Part shown: in pieces, positions 15,303 to 24,359 of the stretch
How positions within the stretch are numbered: the stretch's first letter is position 1
Layout: the number at the start of each line of letters is the position of its first letter
DNA from: Saccharothrix sp. ST-888
GTDB lineage: Bacteria > Actinomycetota > Actinomycetes > Streptomycetales > Streptomycetaceae
Direction: 5' to 3'
Assembly (NCBI RefSeq): GCF_000955975.1
Contig: NZ_JYJF01000002.1
Location: 124,001 to 188,000 of the forward strand
DNA: 64,000 nt
The notes under the pieces: model-generated
The model's input: only the letters and a program-made list of their open reading frames with translations
The model's database searches: none
Told to the model about the DNA's origin: nothing
Translations under genes and position numbers: made by a program

Positions 15303-16193
15303 TCATGCCTCCTGAGTGCCGGCGGAGGGGAGTTCCTTCACCAGGTTGGGGCGGTCCTCGGCGTCCGGGCGGCGGAGCACCGTCACCGCGCCGGAGACGG
15401 TGGTGACCTGGAGCCTGCCGTTGCCGCTGCCGAGCTGGCCGGAGAGCTTCTTGGCGCCCCAGGTGCCGCCGACCTTGAGTTCGTCGAAGGTGCTGGTGAG
15501 GTCGCCGCTGGTGGTGCCGGCCTCGACCTTGGTGTCGGCGAGCGAGGGCAGCCGGACGCCGACCGCGCCGCTCACCGTGGTGACGCGGATGTCGGCGGCG
15601 GTCTCGACGTCCAGGTCCAGGGTGACGTCGCCGCTGACGGAGTTGGCCTGGACCTTCTCGGCCGCCCCGGCGACCAGCGTGACCTGGCCGGAGACGGTGT
15701 TGACCCGCAGCTCGCCGGCCACCGACTGGGCGTCCACGTTGCCCGAGACGGTGTTGGCATCGGTCCGGCCGGTGAGGCCGACCAGGGTGGTCTCCCCGCT
15801 GGCGCCGTTCACCGAGACCCTGCCGGTGAGCCCGGAGACCGTGGCGTCGGCCGAGACCGTGCCGACCTTCGCCTCGGCGCCGGCCGGGACGGCCAGCGAG
15901 ACCACGGCCCGGCGCTTGCGGCGCAGCGAGGCGAAGAAGTACTTGACCGACTGCACCGACTTCACGGCCTCGCCGAACTCGCCCCAGCTGAGGTCCTTGT
16001 ACGTCACGGTGAGGATGCCGTCCTCCAGGGTGACGAGCAGCGGCTCGCCCTCCAGCTCGGTGACCTCCAGGCGGGCCGGGCCCTCGGTGGCGACGACGTT
16101 GACCGCGCCGCCGATGGTGCGCACGTGCAGGGTGTCGACCTGCTGTCCGTCGAAGCCGATCCGCTGCGGCTCACTGACCGTCCACTGGCTCAT
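15303..16193 (-). CDS. DUF4097-family beta-strand repeat protein
   Basis: A 296-residue protein made of repeated short strands of the form VxTVSGxV: VGTVSADATVSGLTGRVSV, VNTVSGQVTLVAG and VTTVSGAVGVRL are visible. This is the DUF4097 putative adhesin/beta-helix fold. There is no signal peptide, so it is probably cytoplasmic. Function is unknown; in many actinobacteria and firmicutes it is encoded with a PadR regulator, as here. GGGAGGCGA lies upstream of the ATG. First gene of the operon and probably repressed by the PadR product. Confidence 0.88.
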   Translation of the reverse strand: MSQWTVSEPQRIGFDGQQVDTLHVRTIGGAVNVVATEGPARLEVTELEGEPLLVTLEDGILTVTYKDLSWGEFGEAVKSVQSVKYFFASLRRKRRAVVSLAVPAGAEAKVGTVSADATVSGLTGRVSVNGASGETTLVGLTGRTDANTVSGNVDAQSVAGELRVNTVSGQVTLVAGAAEKVQANSVSGDVTLDLDVETAADIRVTTVSGAVGVRLPSLADTKVEAGTTSGDLTSTFDELKVGGTWGAKKLSGQLGSGNGRLQVTTVSGAVTVLRRPDAEDRPNLVKELPSAGTQEA

Positions 16194-16217
16194 GGTGCTG
16201 TCGCCTCCCGTTATGGT

Positions 16218-16258
16218 CGCGATGTATCGCGTCTACCTGAGTAACACGATATATCGCG
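16218..16258 (-). promoter_or_regulatory. Twin PadR-type operators upstream of DUF4097-padR
   Basis: CGCGAT-GT-ATCGCG (16218-16231) and CACGATATATCGCG (16245-16258) are near-identical 14-bp palindromes with centres 27 bp apart, 25-65 bp before the DUF4097 ATG. An AT-rich ATATAT core in a GC-rich genome and position over the promoter suggest autoregulation by the PadR protein. Confidence 0.65.
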
Positions 16259-16350
16259 TACCGGGCAAGTCAAGGACGCCTCGACCCTGGTCTCTCCCGT
16301 AGGGGTGCTCCCGTACCCGGCCGCTTCCCCGGCCCCCAGGCGGCGGACAT

Positions 16351-16390
16351 GCCGAGGGCCCGGGAGGCAGCAGCCTCCCGGGCCCTCGGC
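16351..16390 (-). terminator. Terminator of the DUF6104 gene
   Basis: Perfect 17-bp arms (GCCGAGGGCCCGGGAGG and its complement) with a 6-base loop, 8 bp past the DUF6104 stop. Confidence 0.88.
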
Positions 16391-16397
16391 GCGCGGG

Positions 16398-16577
16398 TCA
16401 GTCCTCGTCCTCGTCGTCCAGCCGGGCCAGCCAGGTGGCCAGCCGCTCGACCGGGATCTCGAAGTCGGGGTTGAGGTCGACGAACTCCCGCAGCCGCTCG
16501 GCCAGCCACTCGAAAGTGACCTCCTCGTCGCCGCGGCGGCTCTCCAGTTCCTCGATGCCTCGGTCGGTGAAGTACAC
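16398..16577 (-). CDS. Small DUF6104-family protein
   Basis: A 59-residue acidic protein, starting MYFTDRGIEELESRRGDEEV from a GTG and ending ARLDDEDED. Sequence and size match the DUF6104 family of small conserved actinomycete proteins. Function is unknown; the acidic, helical character suggests a protein-binding role. It is flanked by its own strong terminator and by the kgd terminator 50 bp upstream, so it is transcribed separately. Confidence 0.8.
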   Translation of the reverse strand: MYFTDRGIEELESRRGDEEVTFEWLAERLREFVDLNPDFEIPVERLATWLARLDDEDED

Positions 16578-16626
16578 GGTTCTGCGCTCCGCTCCGATGG
16601 GAATTGACCTGGTCAGAATAGCCGCG

Positions 16627-16658
16627 GGCCCGGCCCCCGCCGGAGCGGGGACCGGGCC
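16627..16658 (-). terminator. Terminator of kgd
   Basis: GGCCCGGCCCCCGC and GCGGGGACCGGGCC form a 14-bp stem with one mismatch and a 4-base loop, 28 bp past the kgd stop codon. Confidence 0.75.
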
Positions 16659-16685
16659 GTCAGTGCTTCGGGACCTTCAGCTGCC

Positions 16686-19600
16686 TCAGAGGCTGAAGAC
16701 CTCGTCGAGCAGGGCCTGCTGCTCGGCGGCGTGACGCTTGGCCGAGCCGACCGCGGGGGCCGAGGAGGCCGTGCGGGCGACGCGGCGCAGGCGCGCACCA
16801 CCGTTGGCGCTGCGGCCGATGACGACCTGCAGGTGGTCGACCAGGTTCATCGCGATGAACGGCCAGGCACCCTGGTTGGCCGGCTCCTCCTGCGCCCAGA
16901 TGAACTGGACGTTCTCGCCGTAGCGGCTCAGCTCCTCCTGGAGCTCGGCCACCGGCAGCGGGTAGAGCCGCTCGACCCGGACGATCGCGGTGTCGGTGAC
17001 ACCACGCTCGGCGCGGGCGGCCTCCAGGTCGTAGTAGAACTTGCCGGCCGTGATGACGACCTTGCGCACGTTCGCCGGGTCCACCGTGGAGTCGCCGATG
17101 ACCGGGCGGAACGAGCCGGAGAGGAACTCCGAGGCGGCCGACGCCGCAGCCTTCAGACGCAGCATCGACTTCGGGGTGAAGACGACCAGCGGCTTGTGGT
17201 GCGGGTTGTGCGCCTGCCAGCGCAGCAGGTGGAAGTAGTTCGACGGCAGGGTCGGCATGGCCACCGTCATGTTGTTCTGCGCGCACAGCTGCAGGAAGCG
17301 CTCCGGGCGGGAGGACGAGTGGTCCGGGCCCTGGCCCTCGTAGCCGTGCGGCAGCAGCAGGGTGACGCCGGAGTGCTGGCCCCACTTCTGCTCGGCGGAG
17401 GCGATGTACTCGTCCACCACGGTCTGCGCGCCGTTGACGAAGTCGCCGAACTGCGCCTCCCACATGACCAGCGCGTTCGGGCGGGTCAGCGAGTAGCCGT
17501 ACTCGAAGCCCATCGCCGCATACTCCGACAGCAGGCTGTCGTAGACGGTGTAGCGGGCCTGGTCCTCCGTCAGGTACAGCAGCGGGGTGTAGTCCTCGCC
17601 GCTGACCCGGTCGATCAGGACCGCGTGGCGCTGGCCGAAGGTGCCGCGACGGCTGTCCTGGCCGGCCAGGCGGACCGGGTGGCCCTCCATCAGCAGCGAG
17701 CCGATGGCCAGGGTCTCGCCCATCGCCCAGTCGATGGTGTTGTCCTCGACCGAGGCGGCGCGGCGCTGCAGCTGCGGCAGCAGACGCGGGTGGACGGTCA
17801 GCCAGTCCGGCAGGTTGACCTGCGAGGCGGCGATCCGCTTCACCATCTCCTCGGAGATGCCGGTCTGGATGCTGACCGGGAAGTCGGCGACCGGCTTGCC
17901 GTTGGCGGTGGGCGCCGGGGCGGTGGCGGCCGCGCGGACCTCGGAGAAGACCTTCTCCAGCTGGCCCTGGAAGTCCTGGAGCGCCTGCTCCGCCTCTTCC
18001 ATGGTGATGTCGCCGCGACCGATCAGGCCCTCGGTGTACAGCTTGCGCACCGAGCGCTTCTTGTCGATCAGGTCGTACATCAGCGGCTGGGTGAACGACG
18101 GGTTGTCGGCCTCGTTGTGACCGCGGCGGCGGTAGCAGATGAGGTCGATCACGACGTCCTTGTGGAACGTCTGGCGGAACTCGAAGGCGAGCCGCGCGAC
18201 GCGGACCACGGCCTCCGGGTCGTCGCCGTTCACGTGGAAGATCGGGGCCTCGATCATGCGGGCCACGTCGGTGCAGTACATCGAGGAACGGCTGCTGGCC
18301 GGGGCGGCGGTGAAGCCGACCTGGTTGTTCACCACGACGTGCACGGTGCCGCCGGTGCGGTAGCCGCGCAGCTGCGACATGTTCAGGGTCTCCGCGACGA
18401 CGCCCTGGCCGGCGAAGGCCGCGTCACCGTGGATCTGGATCGGCAGCACCGGGAAGGACGTGCCGCCCTGGTCCAGGATGTCCTGCTTGGCGCGGGCGAT
18501 GCCCTCGACGACCGGGTCCACGGCCTCCAGGTGGGAGGGGTTCGCGGCGAGCGAGACCTTGATGGTCTCGCCGTCCAGGCCGGTGAAGGTGCCCTCGGAG
18601 CCCAGGTGGTACTTGACGTCGCCGGAGCCGTGCATCGACTTCGGGTCGAGGTTGCCCTCGAACTCGCCGAAGATCTTGCCGTACGGCTTGCCGACGATGT
18701 TGGCCAGCACGTTCAGGCGGCCGCGGTGGGCCATGCCGATGACGGCCTCGTCGAGGCGGTGCTCGGCCGCGGCGTCGATGGTCGCGTCCAGCAGCGGGAT
18801 GAGCGACTCGCCGCCCTCCAGCGAGAAACGCTTCTGCCCGACGTACTTGGTCTGCAGGAAGGTCTCGAAGGCCTCGGCGGAGTTCAGCCGGCGCAGGATG
18901 CGCAGCTGCTCCTCGCGCTCGGGCTTGGTGTACGGCTTCTCCAGGCGCTCCTGCAGCCACTTGCGCTGCTTCGGGTCCTGGATGTGCATGTACTCGACGC
19001 CGACGGTGCGGCAGTAGGTGTTGCGCAGCAGGCCGAGGATGTCGCGGAGCTTCATCATCTTCTGGCCGCCGAAGCCGCCGACCGCGAACTCGCGCTCCAG
19101 GTCCCACAGGGTGAGGCCGTGCGAGACCACGTCCAGGTCGGGGTGCTTGCGCTGCTTGTACTCCAGCGGGTCGGTGTCCGCCATCAGGTGGCCGCGGACC
19201 CGGTAGGAGTGGATCAGCTCCATGACGCGGGCGGTCTTGTTGACCTCGTCGTCGTGGGTGGTGGCGACGTCGGTCGCCCAGCGGACCGGCTCGTACGGGA
19301 TCCGCAGCGACTCGAAGACCTCGTCGTAGAACCCGTGCTCGCCCAGCAGCAGCTGGTGGATGGTGCGCAGGAACTCGCCGGACGCCGCACCCTGGATGAC
19401 CCGGTGGTCGTAGGTCGAGGTGAGCGTCATGATCTTGGAGATGCCCAGCTTGGCCAGGGTGTCCTGGGAGGAGCCCTGGAACTCGGCCGGGTACTCCATG
19501 GCGCCGACGCCGACGATGGTGCCCTGGTTCTGCATCAGGCGCGGCACGGAGTGCACGGTGCCGATGCCGCCGGGGTTGGTCAGCGAGACGGTGACGCCGG

Positions 19601-20429
19601 TGAAGTCGTCCATCGTCAGCTTGTTGGCGCGGGCGCGGCGGACGATGTCCTCGTAGGCCTGCCAGAAGCCGAAGAAGTCGAGGGTCTCGGCCTTCTTGAT
19701 GGCCGCGACCACGAGCTGGCGGTCGCCGTTCGGCTTGACCAGGTCGATGGCCAGGCCGAGGTTCACGTGCTCGGGCTTCACCAGGTAGGACTTGCCGTCC
19801 TTGACCTGGTAGCTGTGGTTCATCCCCGGGCTGGCCTTGATGGCCTGGACGAGGGCGTAGCCGATCAGGTGGGTGAAGGAGACCTTGCCACCACGGGCGC
19901 GCTGCAGGTGGTTGTTGATGACAATGCGGTTGTCGATCAGCAGCTTGGCCGGCACGGCGCGGACCGACGTTGCGGTCGGCACCTCCAGCGAGGCGTCCAT
20001 GTTGGTGGCGACCGCCTTGGCCGGGCCACGCAGCACGACCAGCTCGGGGCCCTCCGCGGCCGGCGCGGGCGCGGCCGGGACAGCGGCCTTCGGCGCGGGC
20101 GGCGCGGCAGGGGCTGCGGCGAGCGGCGCGGGCGCCGGCTGGACCGGGGCCGGAGCGGCCGGTGCAGCGGGGGCGGGCGCCGCCGGAGCAGCAGCGGGGG
20201 CGGCAGGAGCAGCAACGGTGGTCGGCGTGGGGCCGGCCTGGGTTGCGGCCTGGGTCACTGGAGTCACCTCGGTACCGGGCTTGTAGTCGGCGAAAAAGTC
20301 CCACCAGGCTCGGTCGACCGAGTTGGGATCCTGGAGGTACTGCTGGTAGATCTCGTCGACGAGCCACTCGTTGGGGCCGAAGCCAGTGGAGCTTGCCGAG
20401 CTGACGGGGGTTTCAGGGTGTGGCGACAC
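16686..20429 (-). CDS. kgd: Multifunctional 2-oxoglutarate metabolism enzyme (E2-E1 fusion)
   Basis: A 1247-residue fused 2-oxoglutarate dehydrogenase component of actinobacterial type. Order: an N-terminal helical segment (FGPNEWLVDEIYQQYLQD), an Ala/Pro linker (about 60-125), and a succinyltransferase core with TYDHRVIQGAASGEF near residue 340. A thiamine diphosphate-dependent E1 part follows with IGMAHRGRLNVL near 565 and the HNEADNPSFTQP region later. There is no lipoyl domain, so it works with a separately encoded E2/E3. It decarboxylates 2-oxoglutarate in the TCA cycle and can make succinic semialdehyde or 2-hydroxy-3-oxoadipate. It starts at GTG with AGAGGG upstream. In relatives it is inhibited by a GarA-type FHA protein. 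Confidence 0.96.
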   Translation of the reverse strand: MSPHPETPVSSASSTGFGPNEWLVDEIYQQYLQDPNSVDRAWWDFFADYKPGTEVTPVTQAATQAGPTPTTVAAPAAPAAAPAAPAPAAPAAPAPVQPAPAPLAAAPAAPPAPKAAVPAAPAPAAEGPELVVLRGPAKAVATNMDASLEVPTATSVRAVPAKLLIDNRIVINNHLQRARGGKVSFTHLIGYALVQAIKASPGMNHSYQVKDGKSYLVKPEHVNLGLAIDLVKPNGDRQLVVAAIKKAETLDFFGFWQAYEDIVRRARANKLTMDDFTGVTVSLTNPGGIGTVHSVPRLMQNQGTIVGVGAMEYPAEFQGSSQDTLAKLGISKIMTLTSTYDHRVIQGAASGEFLRTIHQLLLGEHGFYDEVFESLRIPYEPVRWATDVATTHDDEVNKTARVMELIHSYRVRGHLMADTDPLEYKQRKHPDLDVVSHGLTLWDLEREFAVGGFGGQKMMKLRDILGLLRNTYCRTVGVEYMHIQDPKQRKWLQERLEKPYTKPEREEQLRILRRLNSAEAFETFLQTKYVGQKRFSLEGGESLIPLLDATIDAAAEHRLDEAVIGMAHRGRLNVLANIVGKPYGKIFGEFEGNLDPKSMHGSGDVKYHLGSEGTFTGLDGETIKVSLAANPSHLEAVDPVVEGIARAKQDILDQGGTSFPVLPIQIHGDAAFAGQGVVAETLNMSQLRGYRTGGTVHVVVNNQVGFTAAPASSRSSMYCTDVARMIEAPIFHVNGDDPEAVVRVARLAFEFRQTFHKDVVIDLICYRRRGHNEADNPSFTQPLMYDLIDKKRSVRKLYTEGLIGRGDITMEEAEQALQDFQGQLEKVFSEVRAAATAPAPTANGKPVADFPVSIQTGISEEMVKRIAASQVNLPDWLTVHPRLLPQLQRRAASVEDNTIDWAMGETLAIGSLLMEGHPVRLAGQDSRRGTFGQRHAVLIDRVSGEDYTPLLYLTEDQARYTVYDSLLSEYAAMGFEYGYSLTRPNALVMWEAQFGDFVNGAQTVVDEYIASAEQKWGQHSGVTLLLPHGYEGQGPDHSSSRPERFLQLCAQNNMTVAMPTLPSNYFHLLRWQAHNPHHKPLVVFTPKSMLRLKAAASAASEFLSGSFRPVIGDSTVDPANVRKVVITAGKFYYDLEAARAERGVTDTAIVRVERLYPLPVAELQEELSRYGENVQFIWAQEEPANQGAWPFIAMNLVDHLQVVIGRSANGGARLRRVARTASSAPAVGSAKRHAAEQQALLDEVFSL

Positions 20430-20782
20430 GGGGCAACCGCCCTCTTCCGCTTCCTTTTGGGATGGTGGACAGCGGGGATTAAGGCTACGCCTCCGAACAG
20501 TGATCGCGCAGTCCCCAGCCGGTAGGCGTCGTCCAGATCACAGTACTGACCTGCAATTTGGCTGGAAACGTGCGTTAGAACAGTCGACCAACGGGTAGAC
20601 AGGCGCCCGCTCGTTCGGTCGAAATCCCTACAAACTTGGACAATACTGCAGGTCGCTGCCCCATGAAGAGTGACCTGACACATGATCGGATGTCTTGTGT
20701 TCCAGTTCTGTGACAGATCGGGGCAACCGGGACCGGGCGGAGCGCCGCCCGCCGGATCCGGCCCCCGACCCGTCGCCGCGCG
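20430..20782. promoter_or_regulatory. kgd upstream region
   Basis: A 353-bp gap between the tandem sensor kinase and kgd genes, both on the minus strand. It is less GC-rich than its surroundings and should hold the kgd promoter. GACCTGCA (20548-20555) and TGCAGGTC (20647-20654) are exact inverted copies 99 bp apart. No factor can be named and I see no small gene. Confidence 0.4.
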
Positions 20783-21985
20783 TCAGCGCCGGTCGGCGGC
20801 CTCCGCGCCGGGGGCGTCTTCCTCGGCCGCTCCCGTCCCCGGCAGGGCGACCTCGATCCGGCAGCCCTCGGCTGCCTCGGCCACCCTGATCCGGCCACCG
20901 TGCAGGTCGACCGCCCAGCGGGCGATGGCCAGCCCGAGGCCGGTTCCGCCGTCGCTGCCGGGCCCCTGGGCGGTCGCCGTACCGCTGCGGCCGAAGCGCT
21001 CGAACACATGGCTGCGGTCCTGCACCGGGATGCCGGGACCCTGGTCCTCGACCTCCAGCAGCAGTGCGCCGGGGTGGTCCCCCACTCTCGCCCGGACCGT
21101 CACGGTGCCCCCGGTGGGGGAGTGCTTGCAGGCGTTGTCCACCAGGTTGGCGACCACCTGGTGCAGCCGCTCGGTGTCGGCGACGCCGGTCAGCGCGGCC
21201 GGGCTGACGTCCAGGCGCAGCTTCACGTCGTCGCGTCTGGCGTAGGCGCCGCCGGCCGTGGCGCCGTCCACCGTGACGCCGCGCAGCACTCCGTCCAGGA
21301 AGGGGCGGACCTCGAACGGGCGGGCGTCCAGCGGGACCACGCCGTCGTCCAGCTTGGAGAGGTCCAGCAGGTGGGTGACCAGGCGGCCGAGCCGCTCGGT
21401 CTGCTCCAGTGCGGCGCCCAGCGTCTTCGGATTGGGCTGGACGACACCGTCCACCACGTTCTCCAGGACGGCGCGCAGGGCGGCGATCGGTGTGCGCAGC
21501 TCGTGCGAGACATTGGCGACCAGCTCGCGGCGGTGCCGGTCGGCGGCCTCCAGATCGGCGGCCATCCGGTTGAAGGTGTCGGCCAGCTCACCGACCTCGT
21601 CCCGGGAGGAGACCTCCACCCGGGCGCTGTAGTCGCCGCTCGCCATGGCGCGGGCGGCGGCGGTCATGGCGCGCAGCGGCGCGGTCAGCCCGTGCGCCAG
21701 GAACTGCATGAAGAGCAGCGAGGCGATCATCGAGAAGATCATGATGATCCGGATCTGGGTCTCGGACCGGATCGCGACCACCGCCATGCCGGTGGCCAGG
21801 AACACCGACACGCTCACCAGCAGGGCCAGCTTGCCCTTGATCGAGCGGACCGGGTCCAGGGGCCGGATGTCGGCCCAGATGCGGCTCGCGACGCGCGCGG
21901 CCAGGCCGCGGCGCTCCTGTGCGGCGGCGCTCGCCTCGGCGGGCCGCTGCGGGTTCGCCCCGTTGCGTTGCTGTGGAAAGGTCAT
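20783..21985 (-). CDS. HAMP-domain sensor histidine kinase
   Basis: A 400-residue membrane kinase. Two close membrane segments (about residues 53-72 and 79-98) leave only a very short external loop. A HAMP domain (GLTAPLRAMTAAARAMASGD) leads to the phosphoaccepting His161 in ANVSHELRTP. The ATPase domain has NLVDNACKHS, EDQGPGIP and GGTGLGLAIA. With so little extracellular sequence it probably senses membrane state or a partner protein. The response regulator lies 67 bp upstream in the same direction. Signal and targets are unknown. Confidence 0.93.
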   Translation of the reverse strand: MTFPQQRNGANPQRPAEASAAAQERRGLAARVASRIWADIRPLDPVRSIKGKLALLVSVSVFLATGMAVVAIRSETQIRIIMIFSMIASLLFMQFLAHGLTAPLRAMTAAARAMASGDYSARVEVSSRDEVGELADTFNRMAADLEAADRHRRELVANVSHELRTPIAALRAVLENVVDGVVQPNPKTLGAALEQTERLGRLVTHLLDLSKLDDGVVPLDARPFEVRPFLDGVLRGVTVDGATAGGAYARRDDVKLRLDVSPAALTGVADTERLHQVVANLVDNACKHSPTGGTVTVRARVGDHPGALLLEVEDQGPGIPVQDRSHVFERFGRSGTATAQGPGSDGGTGLGLAIARWAVDLHGGRIRVAEAAEGCRIEVALPGTGAAEEDAPGAEAADRR

Positions 21986-22052
21986 GTCGTCCCTGCGTCG
22001 TCCCCCTGCCTGCCGGACCTGGGCCCCCCGGTGGCCCAAGCACCGGTACGGC

Positions 22053-22796
22053 TCAGGAGAGCGGTGCCTCCAGGGCATATCCGACTCCGTGCACCGTACG
22101 GATCCAACTGGCGCCGATCTTGCGGCGCAGTGCCTTGACGTGGCTGTCGACGGTGCGGGTGCCGGAGGCGTCCGTCCAGTCCCAGACCTCGGCCAGCAGC
22201 TGCTCGCGGGTGAGCACGGCGCGCGGCTGGGCGGCGAGGCAGGCCAGCAGGTCGAACTCGGTCGGCGTCAGGTGGACGTCGCCGGCGCCGAGCCGGACCC
22301 GGCGCTGGACGTGGTCGATCTCCAGCTCGCCGAAGCGCAGGGACCCGAGCGCGGGCGTCCTGGCCGCCTGCTGGGCCCGCTCCACGCGGCGCAGCAGCAC
22401 GTTGACCCGGGCCGCCAGCTCACGCATCGAGAACGGCTTTGTCATGTAGTCGTCCGCGCCGACCCCGAGGCCGACCAGCAGGTCCGTCTCGTCGTCGCGG
22501 GCGGTCAGCATCAGGACCGGAACCGGGCGCTGCGCCTGGATCCGGCGGCACACCTCGAGCCCGTCGAAGCCGGGCAGCATCACGTCGAGGACCACCAGGT
22601 CCGGCTGCCAGGTGTGGAAACCGTCCACCGCGCCGGGGCCGTCGTGGGCCACGGCGACCTTGAAGCCCTCGGCGCCGAGCCGGGCCGCGATCGACTCGGC
22701 GATCGTCGGCTCGTCCTCGACGACGAGCACGCGTCGCTGTGTGGTCACCGGACTGCCAGTGCCGGTGCTCTCCTGCTGAATTTCTGTCACGGTCAC
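22053..22796 (-). CDS. OmpR/PhoB-family response regulator
   Basis: A 247-residue two-domain regulator. The receiver has the acidic pocket VVEDEP, phosphoacceptor Asp71 in VVLDVMLPG and Lys120 in DDYMTKPF. The winged helix at the C-terminus shows HLTPTEFDLLACLAAQP and TVDSHVKALRRKIG. It starts at GTG with a 20-residue Ser/Thr-rich lead; a second GTG six bases in is possible. It is cotranscribed with the HAMP kinase, forming a complete two-component system. DNA targets are not evident. Confidence 0.93.
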   Translation of the reverse strand: MTVTEIQQESTGTGSPVTTQRRVLVVEDEPTIAESIAARLGAEGFKVAVAHDGPGAVDGFHTWQPDLVVLDVMLPGFDGLEVCRRIQAQRPVPVLMLTARDDETDLLVGLGVGADDYMTKPFSMRELAARVNVLLRRVERAQQAARTPALGSLRFGELEIDHVQRRVRLGAGDVHLTPTEFDLLACLAAQPRAVLTREQLLAEVWDWTDASGTRTVDSHVKALRRKIGASWIRTVHGVGYALEAPLS

Positions 22797-23310
22797 GCCA
22801 CCGCCCCCAGGGCTGCGGGCCGACTGCCTGTGGGGACAGCGGGCTCCGCTCGTAGTCGTCTTGTTCCGTCATGGGCCGTGTCCGGCCCGCGGTCCGCCCG
22901 AAGTGCCGTCCGCCGTCGGCATCGGAAGGAAAGGCCCGCAGGTGTGGTCTGCGTGCCCTCCGCTCTCATCGCAGCGTACGGACACTGCGAGCATCCCGGC
23001 AGGTGAACCGGATACAACCGGCCTGTTGGCCGGGGCCGGAGACCTGCCCGGGACGGGGTACGGGGCGATACCTTACCCGGCAAAAATATCGCCCGTAACG
23101 GTGCGTATGCCCTCGAACGGATGGCAGACTTCCCTGCGAAGTGACTACTCGTCCGTAAACAAAGGGCTGGTACGGACCAAGGTGGGGAGGGGGTCGGGCC
23201 CGGTTTTGGCGCGATCTTCACAGGTCCCTCTCAGCGAGCTCTCAGGAGCTCGACGTAACGTGGGCACGACAACGCCACCCACGCCACCCACGACCTGGAG
23301 CGGAGGCGGA
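22797..23310. promoter_or_regulatory. Divergent region upstream of the response regulator and rhomboid-like gene
   Basis: A 514-bp gap between divergent genes. It contains an inverted repeat GTCCGTA (23151-23157) / TACGGAC (23171-23177) and an 18-bp palindrome CGAGCTC-TCAG-GAGCTCG (23235-23252), 58 bp before the rhomboid-like start. These may be operators of the adjacent two-component system. I see no gene in it. Confidence 0.45.
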
Positions 23311-24048
23311 ATGCCGGAGCTGGGACACGGCGCGACCGGTGCCGCCCACGGGCGGGGATCCGGCCTGCTGGCGTTGACCGGACTGCTGGACAAGGTGCGG
23401 CGACTGGTGCCCACCCCGCGCCGCAACCCCTTCGCGCTCAGCTATCTGCTGGTGCTGCTCGGCACCACCCTGTTCTCCCGCTTCGGCGACCCCGCGCTGG
23501 TGCGCAGGCTCCAGGAGGTCTCCAGCACCGACGGCCACAACCTGCTGCACCGGCCGGTCCTCGCCCTGCTGCTCAGCGGCCTCTGGGTGGCCGGGCCGGT
23601 CTGGATGCCGTACCTGTGGGCCTTCGCCTTCACCGTGGCGCCGCTGGAGCGGCGGGTCGGCGGGCTGCGGGCAGCGGTGGCCTTCGGGGCCGGCCACGTG
23701 CTGGCCACCCTGCTCTCGCAGCTGGTCGTCGCGCTCAGCGTGGCCGCCGGGCGACTCGGCCCCGACGCACTGGACAGCCTCGACATCGGTGTCAGCTACG
23801 GCGTGCTGGCCAGTCTCGGCGCGCTCGCCGGGCTGCTGCGGCCGACCGGCCGGATCCTCGCGCTGGCCGGCGCGGGTGGCATGATCGGGCATCAGATCCT
23901 CACCGACCAGGACCTGGTCACCGGTGTCGGACACCCGGTGGCCCTGCTGGTCGGCATCTCGCTCTGGCGCTGGCTCCGCCGCGGTCGCGGCCGCCCGCTC
24001 CGGCTCCGCCGCCTCCTGCCGGGCCGGATCGCCGCCTCGGAGGCGTGA
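23311..24048 (+). CDS. Rhomboid-like intramembrane protein
   Basis: A 245-residue polytopic membrane protein of the actinobacterial rhomboid-like family. Hydrophobic segments include YLLVLLGTTLF, VLALLLSGLWVAGPVW, AFGAGHVLATLLSQLVVAL and later ones. The family nucleophile motif appears as DIGVSYGVL with Ser162, and a candidate catalytic His208 lies in GVGHPVALLVG. It may therefore cut membrane proteins, though activity in this subfamily is not established. The ATG has GGAGCGGAGGCGGA just upstream. It is divergent from the two-component system. A truncated relative lies at 47.3 kb. Confidence 0.8.
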   Translation: MPELGHGATGAAHGRGSGLLALTGLLDKVRRLVPTPRRNPFALSYLLVLLGTTLFSRFGDPALVRRLQEVSSTDGHNLLHRPVLALLLSGLWVAGPVWMPYLWAFAFTVAPLERRVGGLRAAVAFGAGHVLATLLSQLVVALSVAAGRLGPDALDSLDIGVSYGVLASLGALAGLLRPTGRILALAGAGGMIGHQILTDQDLVTGVGHPVALLVGISLWRWLRRGRGRPLRLRRLLPGRIAASEA

Positions 24049-24359
24049 GCCCGCCGAGCCGGACCACCCCCTCGGCGGCGTGAATCCGCCGCAGCGGGAT
24101 TTCGGGCGCCCGCCCGGCTGTTGAACGGCTCCCGTGGGCCGCGCCTCGGGCGCCGTGCCCGATGTGCCGTACCTCATGTCTGTGCAGGTCCGTGCGCCTC
24201 GCGTTCGCGGGGCTCGGGATCTCGGGCTCCCGGGGATCGCGGGTGCGGGATCACGGGCTGCCGGGGCGTGATCGCTCAGGGCGAACATCGGGGTGGGAAC
24301 AACCGGTCTTCGCCAAGCCTTAGTCAGGTCAACTCAACTTCACTGACTGGGGAGAGATC
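24049..24359 (+). promoter_or_regulatory. lon promoter region
   Basis: A 311-bp gap holding the end of the rhomboid-like transcript and the lon promoter. The first part is rich in CTCGGG/GGATC runs without a clean terminator. The last 45 bp are AT-richer and contain the HAIR-like site and the ribosome binding site GGGGAGAG. Confidence 0.5.
24318..24338 (+). promoter_or_regulatory. HAIR-like HspR operator before lon
   Basis: CCTTAGT-CAGGTCA-ACTCAAC matches the HspR consensus CTTGAGT-N7-ACTCAAG at 11 of 14 positions with the exact 7-bp spacer, 21 bp before the lon ATG. HspR repression of lon is known in Streptomyces, so heat-shock control here is likely. Confidence 0.7.

Noticed and set aside
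16731..20525. A plus-strand open frame of over 1200 codons opposite kgd
   Set aside because: It is fully antisense to the well-supported kgd gene and its translation is Arg/Val/Gly/Leu-rich without domains, as expected from the complement of high-GC codons.
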